Origin: Candidatus Bathyarchaeum sp.
GTDB lineage: Archaea; Thermoproteota; Bathyarchaeia; Bathyarchaeales; Bathyarchaeaceae
Assembly: GCA_020344315.1 (NCBI GenBank)
Contig: CP070820.1
Span: 748,897 to 793,224, forward strand
DNA length: 44,328 nt
Reading direction: 5' to 3'
In this document: positions 25,799-34,295 of the stretch, in pieces
Layout of the letters: each line of letters starts with the position of its first letter
How positions within the stretch are numbered: position 1 is the first letter of the stretch
The notes under the pieces: generated by a model
The model's input: only the letters and a program-made list of their open reading frames with translations
What the model was told of the DNA's origin: nothing
Databases searched by the model: none
Program-made: the position numbers and the translations under genes

Positions 25799-26047
25799 TC
25801 ATCCCTTCTTCTTTATTAGTTGTTGTTTTTTGTTGTGGCTGAGCGTTTTAATCTGTCGTTCTCTTCTCATGGCTTCGCCACGACTCTCAAACTTCTCAAC
25901 GTACACCAGTTCTTCGGGTTCGTGTATTCTGGTGTATCTAGCCCCTCGCCCCTTCCTATGCATTTTAACTCGCCTTTCCACGTTTTTGGCGTGTCCAGTG
26001 TAGTAGCTTCCATCCTTACAGCGAAGAATGTAAACATAGTAAGGCAA
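25799..26047 (-). CDS. Small GIY-YIG nuclease domain protein
   Basis: 82 residues, a single YhbQ-type GIY-YIG domain: YYVYILRCKDGSYYTGHAKN (the GIY motif as VYI, YTG) followed by the conserved Arg in RVKMHRKGRGARYTR and Glu in PEELVYVEKFESRGEAMRRE. Many such proteins are of uncertain activity. The length is typical. Confidence 0.82.
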   Translation of the reverse strand: MPYYVYILRCKDGSYYTGHAKNVERRVKMHRKGRGARYTRIHEPEELVYVEKFESRGEAMRRERQIKTLSHNKKQQLIKKKG

Positions 26048-26154
26048 TCGTCATTCCTCGGGGGCTAACAAACAACCTCTATTTTCTCTCTTAAAAAAAT
26101 TACATATGAAAGAGCCTTCTCCACTTTTGGAAAACTTGAAATATCTAGGAAGTT

Positions 26155-26616
26155 TTGGGGATTGTAGGGATCTTGATGGAAGGCGTCAGGGGCAATGATT
26201 TGAATGAACTCGTTTTGAGAGCTATAGAAGTTTATAACAGGTATCGGAGTCCTGAAGCGACGGCAAAGCTGGTTGAAATGGAGAAAGACGGTTTTGTCAT
26301 TGTGTTTGAGGGAGCTTTCTGCCGGAGTTGCGGTGTAAGAGACTATTTTGAGGACTTCATCTATGAGCTAGAAGACCTGAACGGAAACTTCAGAGTGGAA
26401 ATAAAAGAAACTGAACAGGCTGGTCCACAGAGTTTCAGGGTGAAATACGTTGTCAACTCTGATTATTCCGATGAAGAGGCTCTTTTCCGAGAATTTCTTC
26501 AAGAGAGATGCTTATTCCTCAAAGAATATTTGGAATCTAACGCCTGCACAAAAGACGTGATCAAGTTCCACTTTCGAACATGGCTCTTTGAAAGAAACCC
26601 CAAACCAGAAAAATAG
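26155..26616 (+). CDS. Hypothetical protein with a CxxC pair
   Basis: 153 residues from TTG 26155, although the in-frame ATG at residue 8 (MEGVRGND) is the more natural start. It is acidic and helical with FEGAFCRSCGVRDYFEDFIYELED, a CxxC motif within a strand-turn-helix, and further Cys near the end. I do not recognise the family. Convergent with Dpo4, 14 bases apart. Confidence 0.6.
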   Translation: MGIVGILMEGVRGNDLNELVLRAIEVYNRYRSPEATAKLVEMEKDGFVIVFEGAFCRSCGVRDYFEDFIYELEDLNGNFRVEIKETEQAGPQSFRVKYVVNSDYSDEEALFREFLQERCLFLKEYLESNACTKDVIKFHFRTWLFERNPKPEK

Positions 26617-26630
26617 CCTCAATCGTTGGA

Positions 26631-27728
26631 TTACCCGAAAAAGTTCGTTAATTGTTTTTGTTTCTCCTCTTCTTTGGCGAGGTTCGAGACTTTGACGCCT
26701 ACCCTTCTAGCCTCAACATCGGACTCGCTTAGGAATTTAGCGAAGAGTTCCCTCACGGTCTTCTTGAAGACTTCCAACTCTTTTGTTGGGTTTTCAATTG
26801 TTTTGGATCTGCTGTAAACGCTCAGGTCCGTCGCAACCACAAGTATGCTCACTGACCTGAAACTGAGTCCCCGCCGCAATAGCCTAGCGTATACTTCATC
26901 GCATAGCTTTTCAGCCTCTTCTAGGATAACGGCTAACTCTCTTGTGTTCTCCTTGAGCGTGCTGATTCTGCTCAGAGATTCGGCTTCTCCCCTCTCTTGA
27001 ACTGGCTCATCATCTATTCCCAAAGATGCATTATGGAAGTAGGTTCCCAACTTTCTCCCAAAAACTTCGACCAGCCTCTGAACGTCAAACCTCGCTAGGT
27101 CACCTACTGTTCTGATTCCCAGAGTCTCCATCTTCTTCTCGGTCTTTCTCCCCACGCCGACGAGACGGCTGACCGGTAAGGGCGACAAAAAGCGTCCAAC
27201 TTCCCCTGCTTCAATCAATGTCAAACCGTCAGGCTTTTGAATATCCGCTGCTATCTTGGCGACAAGTTTGTTTGGTCCGACACCTATAGAGCAGGTGAGT
27301 TTCTGTTGGGTCCAAACATCCTTTTTTATTCTTGCTGCCAGCTCCTTTGCTTCTTCATAGCTTCCTCGGGTTCCCTGAGTTACGTCCATGTAGGCTTCGT
27401 CTATCCCAACCTGCTCGAACTCGTCGGCATGGCTCCTCAGTATCTCCATTACCTTCTCCGAAACCTCTCTGTAAAACTCATGATCCACAGGCAGAAAGAC
27501 CGAATCTATGTCCTTGAGCTTCTTTTTGGCTAGGGATATTGGGATTCCGGATTTCACGCCGTATCTTCTGGCGATGTAGTTTGCAGTGCTTACGGCTCCG
27601 CTGTCTTCGGTGCGTCCAGAATACACGCAGACAACCACGGGTTTGCCTTGGAGGGAAGGATTTCTCTTCTCCTCGCATTGGGCGTAGAAGTAGTCTAAAT
27701 CAACCAGCATTATAATTCTGGCTTGCAA
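26631..27728 (-). CDS. dpo4: Y-family DNA polymerase IV (Dpo4-like)
   Basis: 365 residues, a translesion polymerase. The active site is clear: VDLDYFYAQCEE with metal-binding D10 and steric-gate Y15, and VGIDEAYMD with D110/E111. PVVVCVYSGRTEDSGAVSTA is near-identical in style to Sulfolobus Dpo4. Little-finger sequence follows, and the last residues KQLTNFFG form a PCNA-interacting (PIP-box-like) tail. Complete; no operon partners. Confidence 0.95.
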   Translation of the reverse strand: MQARIIMLVDLDYFYAQCEEKRNPSLQGKPVVVCVYSGRTEDSGAVSTANYIARRYGVKSGIPISLAKKKLKDIDSVFLPVDHEFYREVSEKVMEILRSHADEFEQVGIDEAYMDVTQGTRGSYEEAKELAARIKKDVWTQQKLTCSIGVGPNKLVAKIAADIQKPDGLTLIEAGEVGRFLSPLPVSRLVGVGRKTEKKMETLGIRTVGDLARFDVQRLVEVFGRKLGTYFHNASLGIDDEPVQERGEAESLSRISTLKENTRELAVILEEAEKLCDEVYARLLRRGLSFRSVSILVVATDLSVYSRSKTIENPTKELEVFKKTVRELFAKFLSESDVEARRVGVKVSNLAKEEEKQKQLTNFFG

Positions 27729-27827
27729 GAGGGAGCATCCTCACATGCCTAAGTGTCGATTGTTACGACACTAAAATGGTTTAACGTTGCTTAATAAAAA
27801 TATCCAAGTCGCATCTGCTGATGAAGG

Positions 27828-29048
27828 CTACTTGTCTTTTCGGAAGATAAGAGTGTTGTCCATCTGCATAACATTGTAGAGACCATAAATGATCTTGTTA
27901 ATGTTCTTCACAAGGGTGAAACCAAGCTTTTCGCACGTTTCTATAGTGAATTCGATGGTCTTAATTTTTCGCTGCTGGTAGGTAGCGTTCCCGATGACTA
28001 TGGCGCAGTATCGCCCCTCCTCTAAAACTCTATGCATCTCTTGAAAACTTCTCCGCATATCATTGTTGTAAAGTTCTATGCGAGCCTCTCCTTTCCCTCT
28101 AACCCCCACAAACTCGTTCCTTATCTCGTCGAGGTCGTAACCCATGGCTTCGAGGGCATGGGCATCATTTGCAACGTAATCTAAGGCTATTGAATAGGGA
28201 GGAGAAGTCACTATGCCCTGTACGCTACTGTCTTTTAATCGAAGTTGTCGGGCGTCCCCTTGACTTATATTCACACTTCCAAGCTGAAGACCCAATTCAT
28301 CTCTTGCCATTCTGTAGTCTTCGACCGAAGCGATCATTAATGCCAAGTTTTTGTCAAAAGACCGGACTATGTCGCGCCTTCTCCTTGCGCTGTCACTGAC
28401 TGCCACTAGCCGTGCCATTAAATAGAAGTTTCTGACATGTTCGTCATTGATGGAGTCTAAAAATTCTTTGTAACTCTTTTCGTTGGATTTTTCAATTGCT
28501 GAACTGTTAGCGCTATTTGACCGTTTAAAAGATGTTTTCGCCTCCTCTCTATACTCTTTGATTTTGTCGATGGCTTGGATTGACTCGGTTTTGACTTTGG
28601 ACTGGAGAACACAGAGGGGGGAGATGTCTCTTCCGATACAGTTTATGCCCAGCAGTTGAGCCTCAACCGCGGTTGTTCCGCTCCCTATGAAAGGGTCTAG
28701 AACCGTTTCCTTTTCCTTCAGTTTCAGAATATTGAGGAGAGCTCTGATCATCTGGGGATGAAACTTTCCTTTATACGGATATATCCAATGAGTTAGATAC
28801 TGATTCACCGACCTCCTTTGTGTATATCTTGTCAATCTGTAATAGTTAGTTATCTTATCCCCCACGGTTCTGAAGTACGCCAATCTTCTGACTAGAAGGT
28901 CTATGTTAGACGGATTTTTTAACACAAATTCCCGCAAGCTATTTCTAACCGTGAAATCAACACCAAAGGCTTCTAACTCAAGTTCAGCAAGAGCTAACTC
29001 GTAAATGAACTGGACGTTTTCTATGAGTTCAGCACTCCACTCCGACAC
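27828..29048 (-). CDS. Orphan DNA methyltransferase-like protein (SPPY type)
   Basis: 406 residues. KGKFHPQMIRALLNILK, then motif I DPFIGSGTTAVEAQLLG (118-134), then after ~150 residues motif IV TSPPYSIALDY (281-291), then a region with MHRVLEEGRYCAIVIGNATY. The order I-then-IV with a long insertion resembles alpha-group DNA methylases, and SPPY favours cytosine-N4 specificity over adenine. No restriction enzyme or specificity subunit lies nearby, so it is solitary. An RNA substrate is not excluded. Codon use looks like its neighbours. Confidence 0.78.
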   Translation of the reverse strand: MSEWSAELIENVQFIYELALAELELEAFGVDFTVRNSLREFVLKNPSNIDLLVRRLAYFRTVGDKITNYYRLTRYTQRRSVNQYLTHWIYPYKGKFHPQMIRALLNILKLKEKETVLDPFIGSGTTAVEAQLLGINCIGRDISPLCVLQSKVKTESIQAIDKIKEYREEAKTSFKRSNSANSSAIEKSNEKSYKEFLDSINDEHVRNFYLMARLVAVSDSARRRRDIVRSFDKNLALMIASVEDYRMARDELGLQLGSVNISQGDARQLRLKDSSVQGIVTSPPYSIALDYVANDAHALEAMGYDLDEIRNEFVGVRGKGEARIELYNNDMRRSFQEMHRVLEEGRYCAIVIGNATYQQRKIKTIEFTIETCEKLGFTLVKNINKIIYGLYNVMQMDNTLIFRKDK

Positions 29049-29069
29049 AGGTCCCTTTCTCCACTTCTA

Positions 29070-29864
29070 TTATTTGATTAGCCTTTTCCTCATCAGGTTT
29101 ATGGACAGAATAAAGAAGAAAGGCGTCACTATAAGCAGCCAAGCTAGGTTCAGAAGAGGGGCGAATTCAAGTCTGCCAAGGGCTAAGGCTCTCGTTAATT
29201 TTACGGCGTTAGTCAGAGGCAGAAAGAGTTGAGCAGCCACCTGCAATAACTCTGGAATGGCGGCTAAGGGAAAGAATGTTCCGCTAAGAAGAAACATAGG
29301 TGTTATAAAAAGAAAGTTTGGGTAGCTGAAAGAGTCAATGTTTGGGACAATAGCGGTAAAGCACATGGCTATAGACGAGAACAGTAGCCCCACAAGAAAG
29401 GAGAGGGGCGGAATCAGCAATAAAAAGGGACTGGGAGCGAGACCAAAGGCAAATATGACGCCTAACACTATCGAAGAGTTGATGAGGCTCTTCGTTGCGC
29501 CCCACAGGAGTTCTCCTGTTATGACCTCCTCTATATTCACTGGCGTAGCTATTATAGCATCAAAGGTCTTCTGAAAGTACATGCGCACGAAAGAGGCGAA
29601 GGTACACTCATAAAATGAGGAGAACATCATCGAGACAGCCACCAGAGCGGGAGCAATAAACTGGATATATGGTTCACCGTTGATAAGTTGTACAAAGCCT
29701 CCGAGTCCTAAGCCTAAGGCGAGTAGATAAAGGACGGGTTCTAGAAGAGGGGGAAGAAAACCTGTTTTGTATGTTTTCATGAAGACGTCTCTGTTCCGCA
29801 TCCAAACCCTCCAAACTCGGTAGCTGAGTTTAGGTAATCGAAAGAGCGAAGCTATGTTAGCCAA
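29070..29864 (-). CDS. ABC-2 type exporter permease
   Basis: 264 residues, six hydrophobic segments, starting with a soluble stretch (FRLPKLSYRVWRVWMRNRDV). The ABC-2 membrane signature appears as MFLLSGTFFPLAAIPE. It pairs with the ATPase directly upstream, three bases apart, forming a DrrAB-like drug or lipid exporter. Substrate unknown. Confidence 0.88.
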   Translation of the reverse strand: MANIASLFRLPKLSYRVWRVWMRNRDVFMKTYKTGFLPPLLEPVLYLLALGLGLGGFVQLINGEPYIQFIAPALVAVSMMFSSFYECTFASFVRMYFQKTFDAIIATPVNIEEVITGELLWGATKSLINSSIVLGVIFAFGLAPSPFLLLIPPLSFLVGLLFSSIAMCFTAIVPNIDSFSYPNFLFITPMFLLSGTFFPLAAIPELLQVAAQLFLPLTNAVKLTRALALGRLEFAPLLNLAWLLIVTPFFFILSINLMRKRLIK

Positions 29865-29866
29865 TT

Positions 29867-30787
29867 TTATTCCCTCAATCTTCTCCCGGTCAATTTCAAG
29901 AAGACATCTTCTAGATTGGCGTCTCTGATTACAGCCCCTCTGAAAGAAGCCGCCTTTAACATTTTGGAGAAGGCGCCTCTAGGGTGAGAAGTGAAAACAT
30001 GAATCTTGTCACCTACAACCTCCATTCTGGCGTTACGAAAGGTCTGTTTAAGGAGCTTCATCACTTCTTCGCTGTAGACAAGTTCCAGAACCTCTTCTCC
30101 CGCATGCTTCCTAACTAGGTCCATGGGCTTACCTTCCTCGATGATTTTGCCGTGATCCATGATGATTATTCTATCGCAGAGTTGAGCTGCCTCATCCATG
30201 TAATGTGTAGTCAGTATTACGGTGACTCCCTCTTTTTGCAGGCTTCGAATTTTATTCCATATTAGATGGCGAGCTTGGGGGTCCAAGCCTGTTGTGGGTT
30301 CATCTAGAATCAGTATCTGGGGCTCGTTCAGCAGGGCTCTGGCTATGATTAATCTGCGTTTCATGCCGGCAGAAAGATAGGTGATTATGACGTCTCTCTT
30401 CTCCTCCAACTGCACAAACCTTAGCAGTTGTTCTGCTCGTTTTTTTGCCGCCTCCTTTGGAATGTTAAAGTAGCGGGCGTAGACTGTGAGATTCTGGAAA
30501 ACCGTGAAGTCTGGGTCAAGATTGTCCTCTTGGGGAGCCACACCGATCATGCTTTTTATTTCTCTCCCGTTTCCGCAAACGTCCATGCCTGCTATTGTTA
30601 GGTTGCCTGCTGTTGGGGGTGAGACGCCGTTAATCATCTTCATTGTTGTAGTTTTTCCGGCGCCATTGGGTCCAAGAAAACCGAAACTTTCGCCTTTGAA
30701 GATCTTGAAGTTGATGCCGTCAACTGCTAGGAGACCATCAAACGTTTTTTTTAGACCTTCTGCTTCGACAAGGATTTCACGATTCAT
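29867..30787 (-). CDS. ABC-2 type exporter ATPase (DrrA/CcmA-like)
   Basis: 306 residues. Walker A GPNGAGKTTTMK, signature YLSAGMKRRLIIARAL, Walker B LILDEPTTGLDPQ and switch TTHYMDEA are complete. A C-terminal domain (residues ~225-300) has the strand-rich form of the DrrA family. It is the first gene of a two-gene exporter operon with the permease. Confidence 0.92.
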   Translation of the reverse strand: MNREILVEAEGLKKTFDGLLAVDGINFKIFKGESFGFLGPNGAGKTTTMKMINGVSPPTAGNLTIAGMDVCGNGREIKSMIGVAPQEDNLDPDFTVFQNLTVYARYFNIPKEAAKKRAEQLLRFVQLEEKRDVIITYLSAGMKRRLIIARALLNEPQILILDEPTTGLDPQARHLIWNKIRSLQKEGVTVILTTHYMDEAAQLCDRIIIMDHGKIIEEGKPMDLVRKHAGEEVLELVYSEEVMKLLKQTFRNARMEVVGDKIHVFTSHPRGAFSKMLKAASFRGAVIRDANLEDVFLKLTGRRLRE

Positions 30788-30898
30788 GAAGCGGTCTCCA
30801 ATGCTGGTCTCCTTTCACTTCTTTAGTGTTACTGAGTTTTATAAAATGTAGTAAAAAATTTTTCGATGTAATTTGGATGGTATTCTCTGGTTTTCTGT

Positions 30899-30948
30899 GA
30901 AAAAGCTGATTTTCAACATACTTCTGTTATTAGTCTTCAAATATGATT
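30899..30948 (-). repeat. Short dispersed repeat, copy 3 (type A)
   Basis: Minus-strand copy of the type A element, almost identical to copy 1, including central CAGAAGTATG and the CTTTTTC end. It lies 22 bases from the tRNA-Leu fragment, in the same relation (downstream of the tRNA end) as copy 4 has to the intact tRNA-Leu gene. Confidence 0.7.
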
Positions 30949-30969
30949 TGTGCCCTTGCTCAGTCATTT

Positions 30970-30987
30970 GTGCGGGGGGTGGGATTC
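30970..30987 (-). repeat. tRNA-Leu 3'-end fragment (left direct repeat, attL/attR-like)
   Basis: GTGCGGGGGGTGGGATTC on the plus strand is identical to 36374-36391 inside the tRNA-Leu(TAG) gene: half of the T-arm, the 3' acceptor strand and the first C of CCA. The rest of a tRNA is absent on the right side, so this is a remnant, not a gene. Same orientation as the intact copy, as expected of the att sites flanking a tRNA-integrated element. Confidence 0.75.
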
Positions 30988-31134
30988 CCAATCAAACTAT
31001 TATCGCATCTTTGGCACAGGAAGTGAGTTTAATACTCGGTTTAAATTCTCGATTTTTGGGAACAGGCGGCTTGGTCGTTTCTAATTTTGGTTTTAGATAT
31101 TTTCGTTTTCGTTCAATTTACTTTTTAGGGGTGA

Positions 31135-32313
31135 TTAGACTTTGCTCTTCACCCTTTCTAGGAAATAGCGTAACGTATGTGTTGTTCTCTCTACTAACCT
31201 AAACTTTTGGATGCAGGTGATTAATAGAATGTAGAGAAAAATCCATAGGACAGAATATAGCTCTCCATAGATATCGTGGAAAGTCTGTGCAGCACTTTTT
31301 CCTTCATTAACTAGAACAATGAAGTAGGAAACTATCCTTAATACATTAACAGAGTATGTTCCAATTGCTCCAATAATAAAGTACATCAATTTACGAAAAC
31401 TTGACATGCTAGACTTTCTGAATAGCAACAAAATAATTAACGTATAAAGGAATAAGCTGTGAACACCCGCACAGGGCCAAGCAATACTTACAGAACTTAA
31501 CGAACCATTGGCGTTTATTCTAATAATGGGCGTAGATTCTAGTCCCGTCGAAAAAGCTAGAATGAAGTTGTAACCCATAATTTCAAGCAAAGCAGCTGCA
31601 CACGCGGCCGTGGGAAGCGCCAACATTTGAAGAGGCTTAAACACTCCGTAGGGGTAGAGGGTGTCTATCAGGTATATGGTGCCCATCCCCGCGATAAGAG
31701 CTAATGTGATGGAAAAAGCTTTCAACCCGGCTTTTCCATAGGCTAATAGTATAGTAGCTAGGAAAGAAATTGTGAACACAAGGTATTCAAGTACGAGGGG
31801 CCAGTCTCCTTCAAGAATCAGCTCCCAATAAGGAGAATGTGCTCTCCAGTAGTCACCGCGAAGCACTTCACCAATGTTTATAACAGTTTGATCTAAACCC
31901 AGAAAGTTAACACTGAAGATGTAAATTATTGGAATAATTGCGCATAAGAAAATAGCTAGAACCTTGAAGTGGCTTCTAGACCTAGTTTTCTGGTCTTTTT
32001 CTAACAATTTCAAGTTTACTAAAGATTCTAAAACAAAAAGCCAGACGAAGAAGAGGAGGAACAATCTTCCTTTCCAAGTGTAGTCAAAGTAGAACCCTCT
32101 TTCATTAAACAAGGTGATGCTTTCGATGTTGAAGTAATCCAAAAATACCAGCAAAGCTACTGCCGCGATGAAACAGACTAGCAAAGAAACATGGAGCCAC
32201 GATTTCTTTAGGCGTTCATAGTTCAGCTGTATTAAGACCACCTTCTTGATTTTGCCTGTTATTATAGCGCGCAAGCATAGCAAGTTTTGAATTATGTTGA
32301 TAGAATTGCCCAA
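31135..32313 (-). CDS. Exosortase/archaeosortase-like cysteine transpeptidase
   Basis: Polytopic membrane enzyme, 392 residues from TTG 32313; GTG 32241 (368 residues) is likelier because a TATA-like ACTATAATT overlaps the upstream start. About eight to ten helices. The exosortase triad is present: Cys281 in WPCAGVHSLFLY, Arg326 in VNVLRIVSYF, His346 in TFHDIYGELYS. Exosortases and archaeosortases cleave C-terminal sorting tails and transfer the protein to a lipid or other carrier in the membrane. The long N-terminal extension with YWELILEGDWPLVLEY resembles archaeal ArtE-type members. Two proteins with matching tails lie 2-5 kb away in the same island; the pairing is inference. Confidence 0.85.
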   Translation of the reverse strand: MGNSINIIQNLLCLRAIITGKIKKVVLIQLNYERLKKSWLHVSLLVCFIAAVALLVFLDYFNIESITLFNERGFYFDYTWKGRLFLLFFVWLFVLESLVNLKLLEKDQKTRSRSHFKVLAIFLCAIIPIIYIFSVNFLGLDQTVINIGEVLRGDYWRAHSPYWELILEGDWPLVLEYLVFTISFLATILLAYGKAGLKAFSITLALIAGMGTIYLIDTLYPYGVFKPLQMLALPTAACAAALLEIMGYNFILAFSTGLESTPIIRINANGSLSSVSIAWPCAGVHSLFLYTLIILLLFRKSSMSSFRKLMYFIIGAIGTYSVNVLRIVSYFIVLVNEGKSAAQTFHDIYGELYSVLWIFLYILLITCIQKFRLVERTTHTLRYFLERVKSKV

Positions 32314-32469
32314 TTATAGTTTGCTGTCAAACGTTAAGGCTAGACGAATTAAGCCTCAATAAACCACCCGGTGTCTCGTTCATGGAGTCTAGGCGTAAGG
32401 CAGAAGACGATGAGCCAAGTGTCTTTTGGGGATGAAACCATGGAGAGAACCAAAAATATTATTGACTAG
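32300..32469 (+). pseudogene. Probable gene remnant with a frameshift
   Basis: The 311-base gap between the archaeosortase and the glycosyltransferase contains coding-like, GC-richer sequence on the plus strand. One frame reads LRLDELSLNKPPGVSF then MESRRKAEDDEPSVFWG and stops at 32433-32435. A +1 shift near 32425 continues it as FGDETMERTKNIID to a TAG at 32467-32469. There is no start codon before ATG 32382 and no recognisable family. I read it as the decayed end of a gene; chance cannot be excluded. Confidence 0.35.
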
Positions 32470-32624
32470 AAAGGCGAATTAGGCTTTCAACTACGTGTGT
32501 TTATCAACAATCAGCATGAAGAGGAAAGGATGGTTGAAAGTTAGATGAATACATTAACACCGCGAAGAATGGTGTTTCTTGGTTGCATAAACGTTAAAAA
32601 ATCTGCGGACTCAAAGGTGAAAAT

Positions 32625-33863
32625 GTGCTAATAAATATATCCATTCTAACAATTGCGCTAACGATATTCACTACAATTTACTATTTCATGTGGCTGTTTC
32701 TCTCCCTCGTTCATGTTGTTAAAAAAGATGAAATTATAATAGAGACGAAATTTAATCCACATCCTCCGCTGGTTAGCATACTCCTCCCGTGTAGGGATGA
32801 AGAGTCTGTGATTTCTACGGTAATTGAACAGACCTTAAACCAAACTCATAAGAACCTAGAGATAATCGTGATTGCACACAACTGCACGGATAAGACAGCC
32901 CAGATCGCAAGACAATATCAAGACCCAAGAGTTAAACTCTACGAGTTGACAACTCAAGAGGTTGGTAAAGGCTTAGGTTTAAACTACGGATACAAAAATG
33001 CAACTGGAGATATTATCATTTACTTCGATGCTGATAGCATTATACCTGAGGACTATGTCGAGAATATTGTAAAGATAATGGATTCGAAAGATTACGATCT
33101 CGTCCAAGGAAAAATTATCGGAGCAAATCCAGACTATAATAGACTATGTTTTCTACAACATATGGAGAACCAAATATTTCTGAGTATGTTTTGGGCTGGA
33201 AAACAAAAACTTGGATTGCCTGGTGGTCTCGGCGGAACTGGCGTTGCGATAAGGAAACAGGCTTTGGAAGATATTGGTGGATTTAGAAATATTTTGATAG
33301 AAGACTTTGATTTATGCGTACGCGCCCAAATGGCTGGACATAAAATAGGATATTGCAAAGAAGCAGTAATCTATGATGAAAAAGTGCCTCATTATGACAT
33401 GCTGATTAGACAGAGGAGTCGTTGGATTGCAGGGCATTTCCAAATAATTTCTGACCTTGTAAAAAAGAGAACCCTCCCAAAATTATTTCTAAAGAACCCA
33501 GTAGATTTTTTCCAGCTATTGTCTCCTTTCTATACGCTTTGTTTGTGGCTTGGAGTATTTATCGGCATCATAAGCATATCTGCAAATACTCTCAGCCAGT
33601 TAGGATACCTTGATTTCTGGATAAGTTCTTGGTACATACCCTTAGAGATTTACGTTTTCCAAACAATACTCTTGCAGGTGTTCTTCGTATTAATCTTAAG
33701 AAAGGAATGTAAGACAAAAAAAGAGCTCCTAAAGTCTGTTCTAAATTTACCATTGTTTTATATATATTCAGTGCATTGGTTCTGGGTGCTTGTCAGAACT
33801 GTGTTATTCAGACGGAAAGTAACATGGGCTTTTACCAAAACTGAACATGGATTTGGGCGATGA
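32625..33863 (+). CDS. GT2 family membrane glycosyltransferase
   Basis: 412 residues. A leading membrane helix, a GT-A domain (VSILLPCRDEESVIS, metal-binding DAD at 135-137 in YFDADS, acceptor ED at 226-227, and QRSRW at 263-267), then at least three more helices. Q-x-x-R-W marks processive or polyprenyl-linked GT2 enzymes such as cellulose/hyaluronan synthase-like proteins. Start is GTG behind AAGGTGA; the ATG two bases earlier is out of frame. It overlaps the small membrane gene by 17 bases. In bacteria a comparable glycosyltransferase accompanies the XrtG sortase-like system, so glycosylation of sorted surface proteins is a reasonable role. Confidence 0.87.
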   Translation: MLINISILTIALTIFTTIYYFMWLFLSLVHVVKKDEIIIETKFNPHPPLVSILLPCRDEESVISTVIEQTLNQTHKNLEIIVIAHNCTDKTAQIARQYQDPRVKLYELTTQEVGKGLGLNYGYKNATGDIIIYFDADSIIPEDYVENIVKIMDSKDYDLVQGKIIGANPDYNRLCFLQHMENQIFLSMFWAGKQKLGLPGGLGGTGVAIRKQALEDIGGFRNILIEDFDLCVRAQMAGHKIGYCKEAVIYDEKVPHYDMLIRQRSRWIAGHFQIISDLVKKRTLPKLFLKNPVDFFQLLSPFYTLCLWLGVFIGIISISANTLSQLGYLDFWISSWYIPLEIYVFQTILLQVFFVLILRKECKTKKELLKSVLNLPLFYIYSVHWFWVLVRTVLFRRKVTWAFTKTEHGFGR

Positions 33864-34089
33864 GGCTATGGGGAAGTACTTTGAGAAGAAACGCGGTTAT
33901 ATATGGGCCATATTGACAATCCTATTGTTTCTGTTTATATTTGGAGGATTGGAGCCATTTATAAATAACAATTTATCTAGTTGGAACTTCACAATAGTGA
34001 GACTCAGCTTGGCATTCATATTAGTGATAGTTATAGGCATTATCATTTGGAGTATAGAAATTCTTAGAAAACGGGTATCCAGCAAATAA
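33847..34089 (+). CDS. Small two-helix membrane protein
   Basis: 80 residues with two hydrophobic helices (IWAILTILLFLFIFGGLEPF and FTIVRLSLAFILVIVIGIII), a loop of N/S residues between them and a basic end. Translation is coupled to the glycosyltransferase by overlap. No family recognised; likely an accessory of that enzyme. Confidence 0.65.
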   Translation: MDLGDEAMGKYFEKKRGYIWAILTILLFLFIFGGLEPFINNNLSSWNFTIVRLSLAFILVIVIGIIIWSIEILRKRVSSK

Positions 34090-34257
34090 ACAGTTCCTTC
34101 TTAATATCAATTGCAAACCTCTTATTATACAAACTTTTTGAAGCCCAACGTTATGATCGAGTTGGTTTATCTTCCGGTTTTGGTTCTTCACTAATTTGTG
34201 CACGCATGAATATGTTGCCCATTTATTGCATGGAAATTCTTTTAAGGCGACCTAAAC

Positions 34258-34270
34258 AAGTATTTAATTA
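34258..34270 (+). promoter_or_regulatory. TATA box for surface protein 1
   Basis: AAGTATTTAATTA ends 26 bases before the ATG at 34296 and follows an A/C-rich, BRE-like stretch. GGGGAG lies ~15 bases before the ATG. A very short leader is implied. Confidence 0.5.
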
Positions 34271-34295
34271 GTAATAAAATGGGGAGTTATTAAGA

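Larger units (their letters stand above)
30788..31134. other. Junction region: dispersed repeat copy 3 and tRNA-Leu fragment
   Basis: 347 bases without a credible gene. It holds repeat copy 3 (30899-30948) and the 18-base tRNA-Leu 3'-end copy (30970-30987), then sequence up to the end of the archaeosortase gene. The open frame on the plus strand here (30873-31202) crosses the tRNA fragment and shows no protein-like features, so I do not call it. Confidence 0.55.

Noticed and set aside
27828..29048. Restriction-modification or phage-defence system
   Set aside because: Only a methyltransferase is present; no nuclease, helicase or specificity subunit within 10 kb.
30873..31202. 109-codon plus-strand open frame
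   Set aside because: It crosses the tRNA fragment and repeat copy 3 and overlaps the archaeosortase end; no protein-like features.
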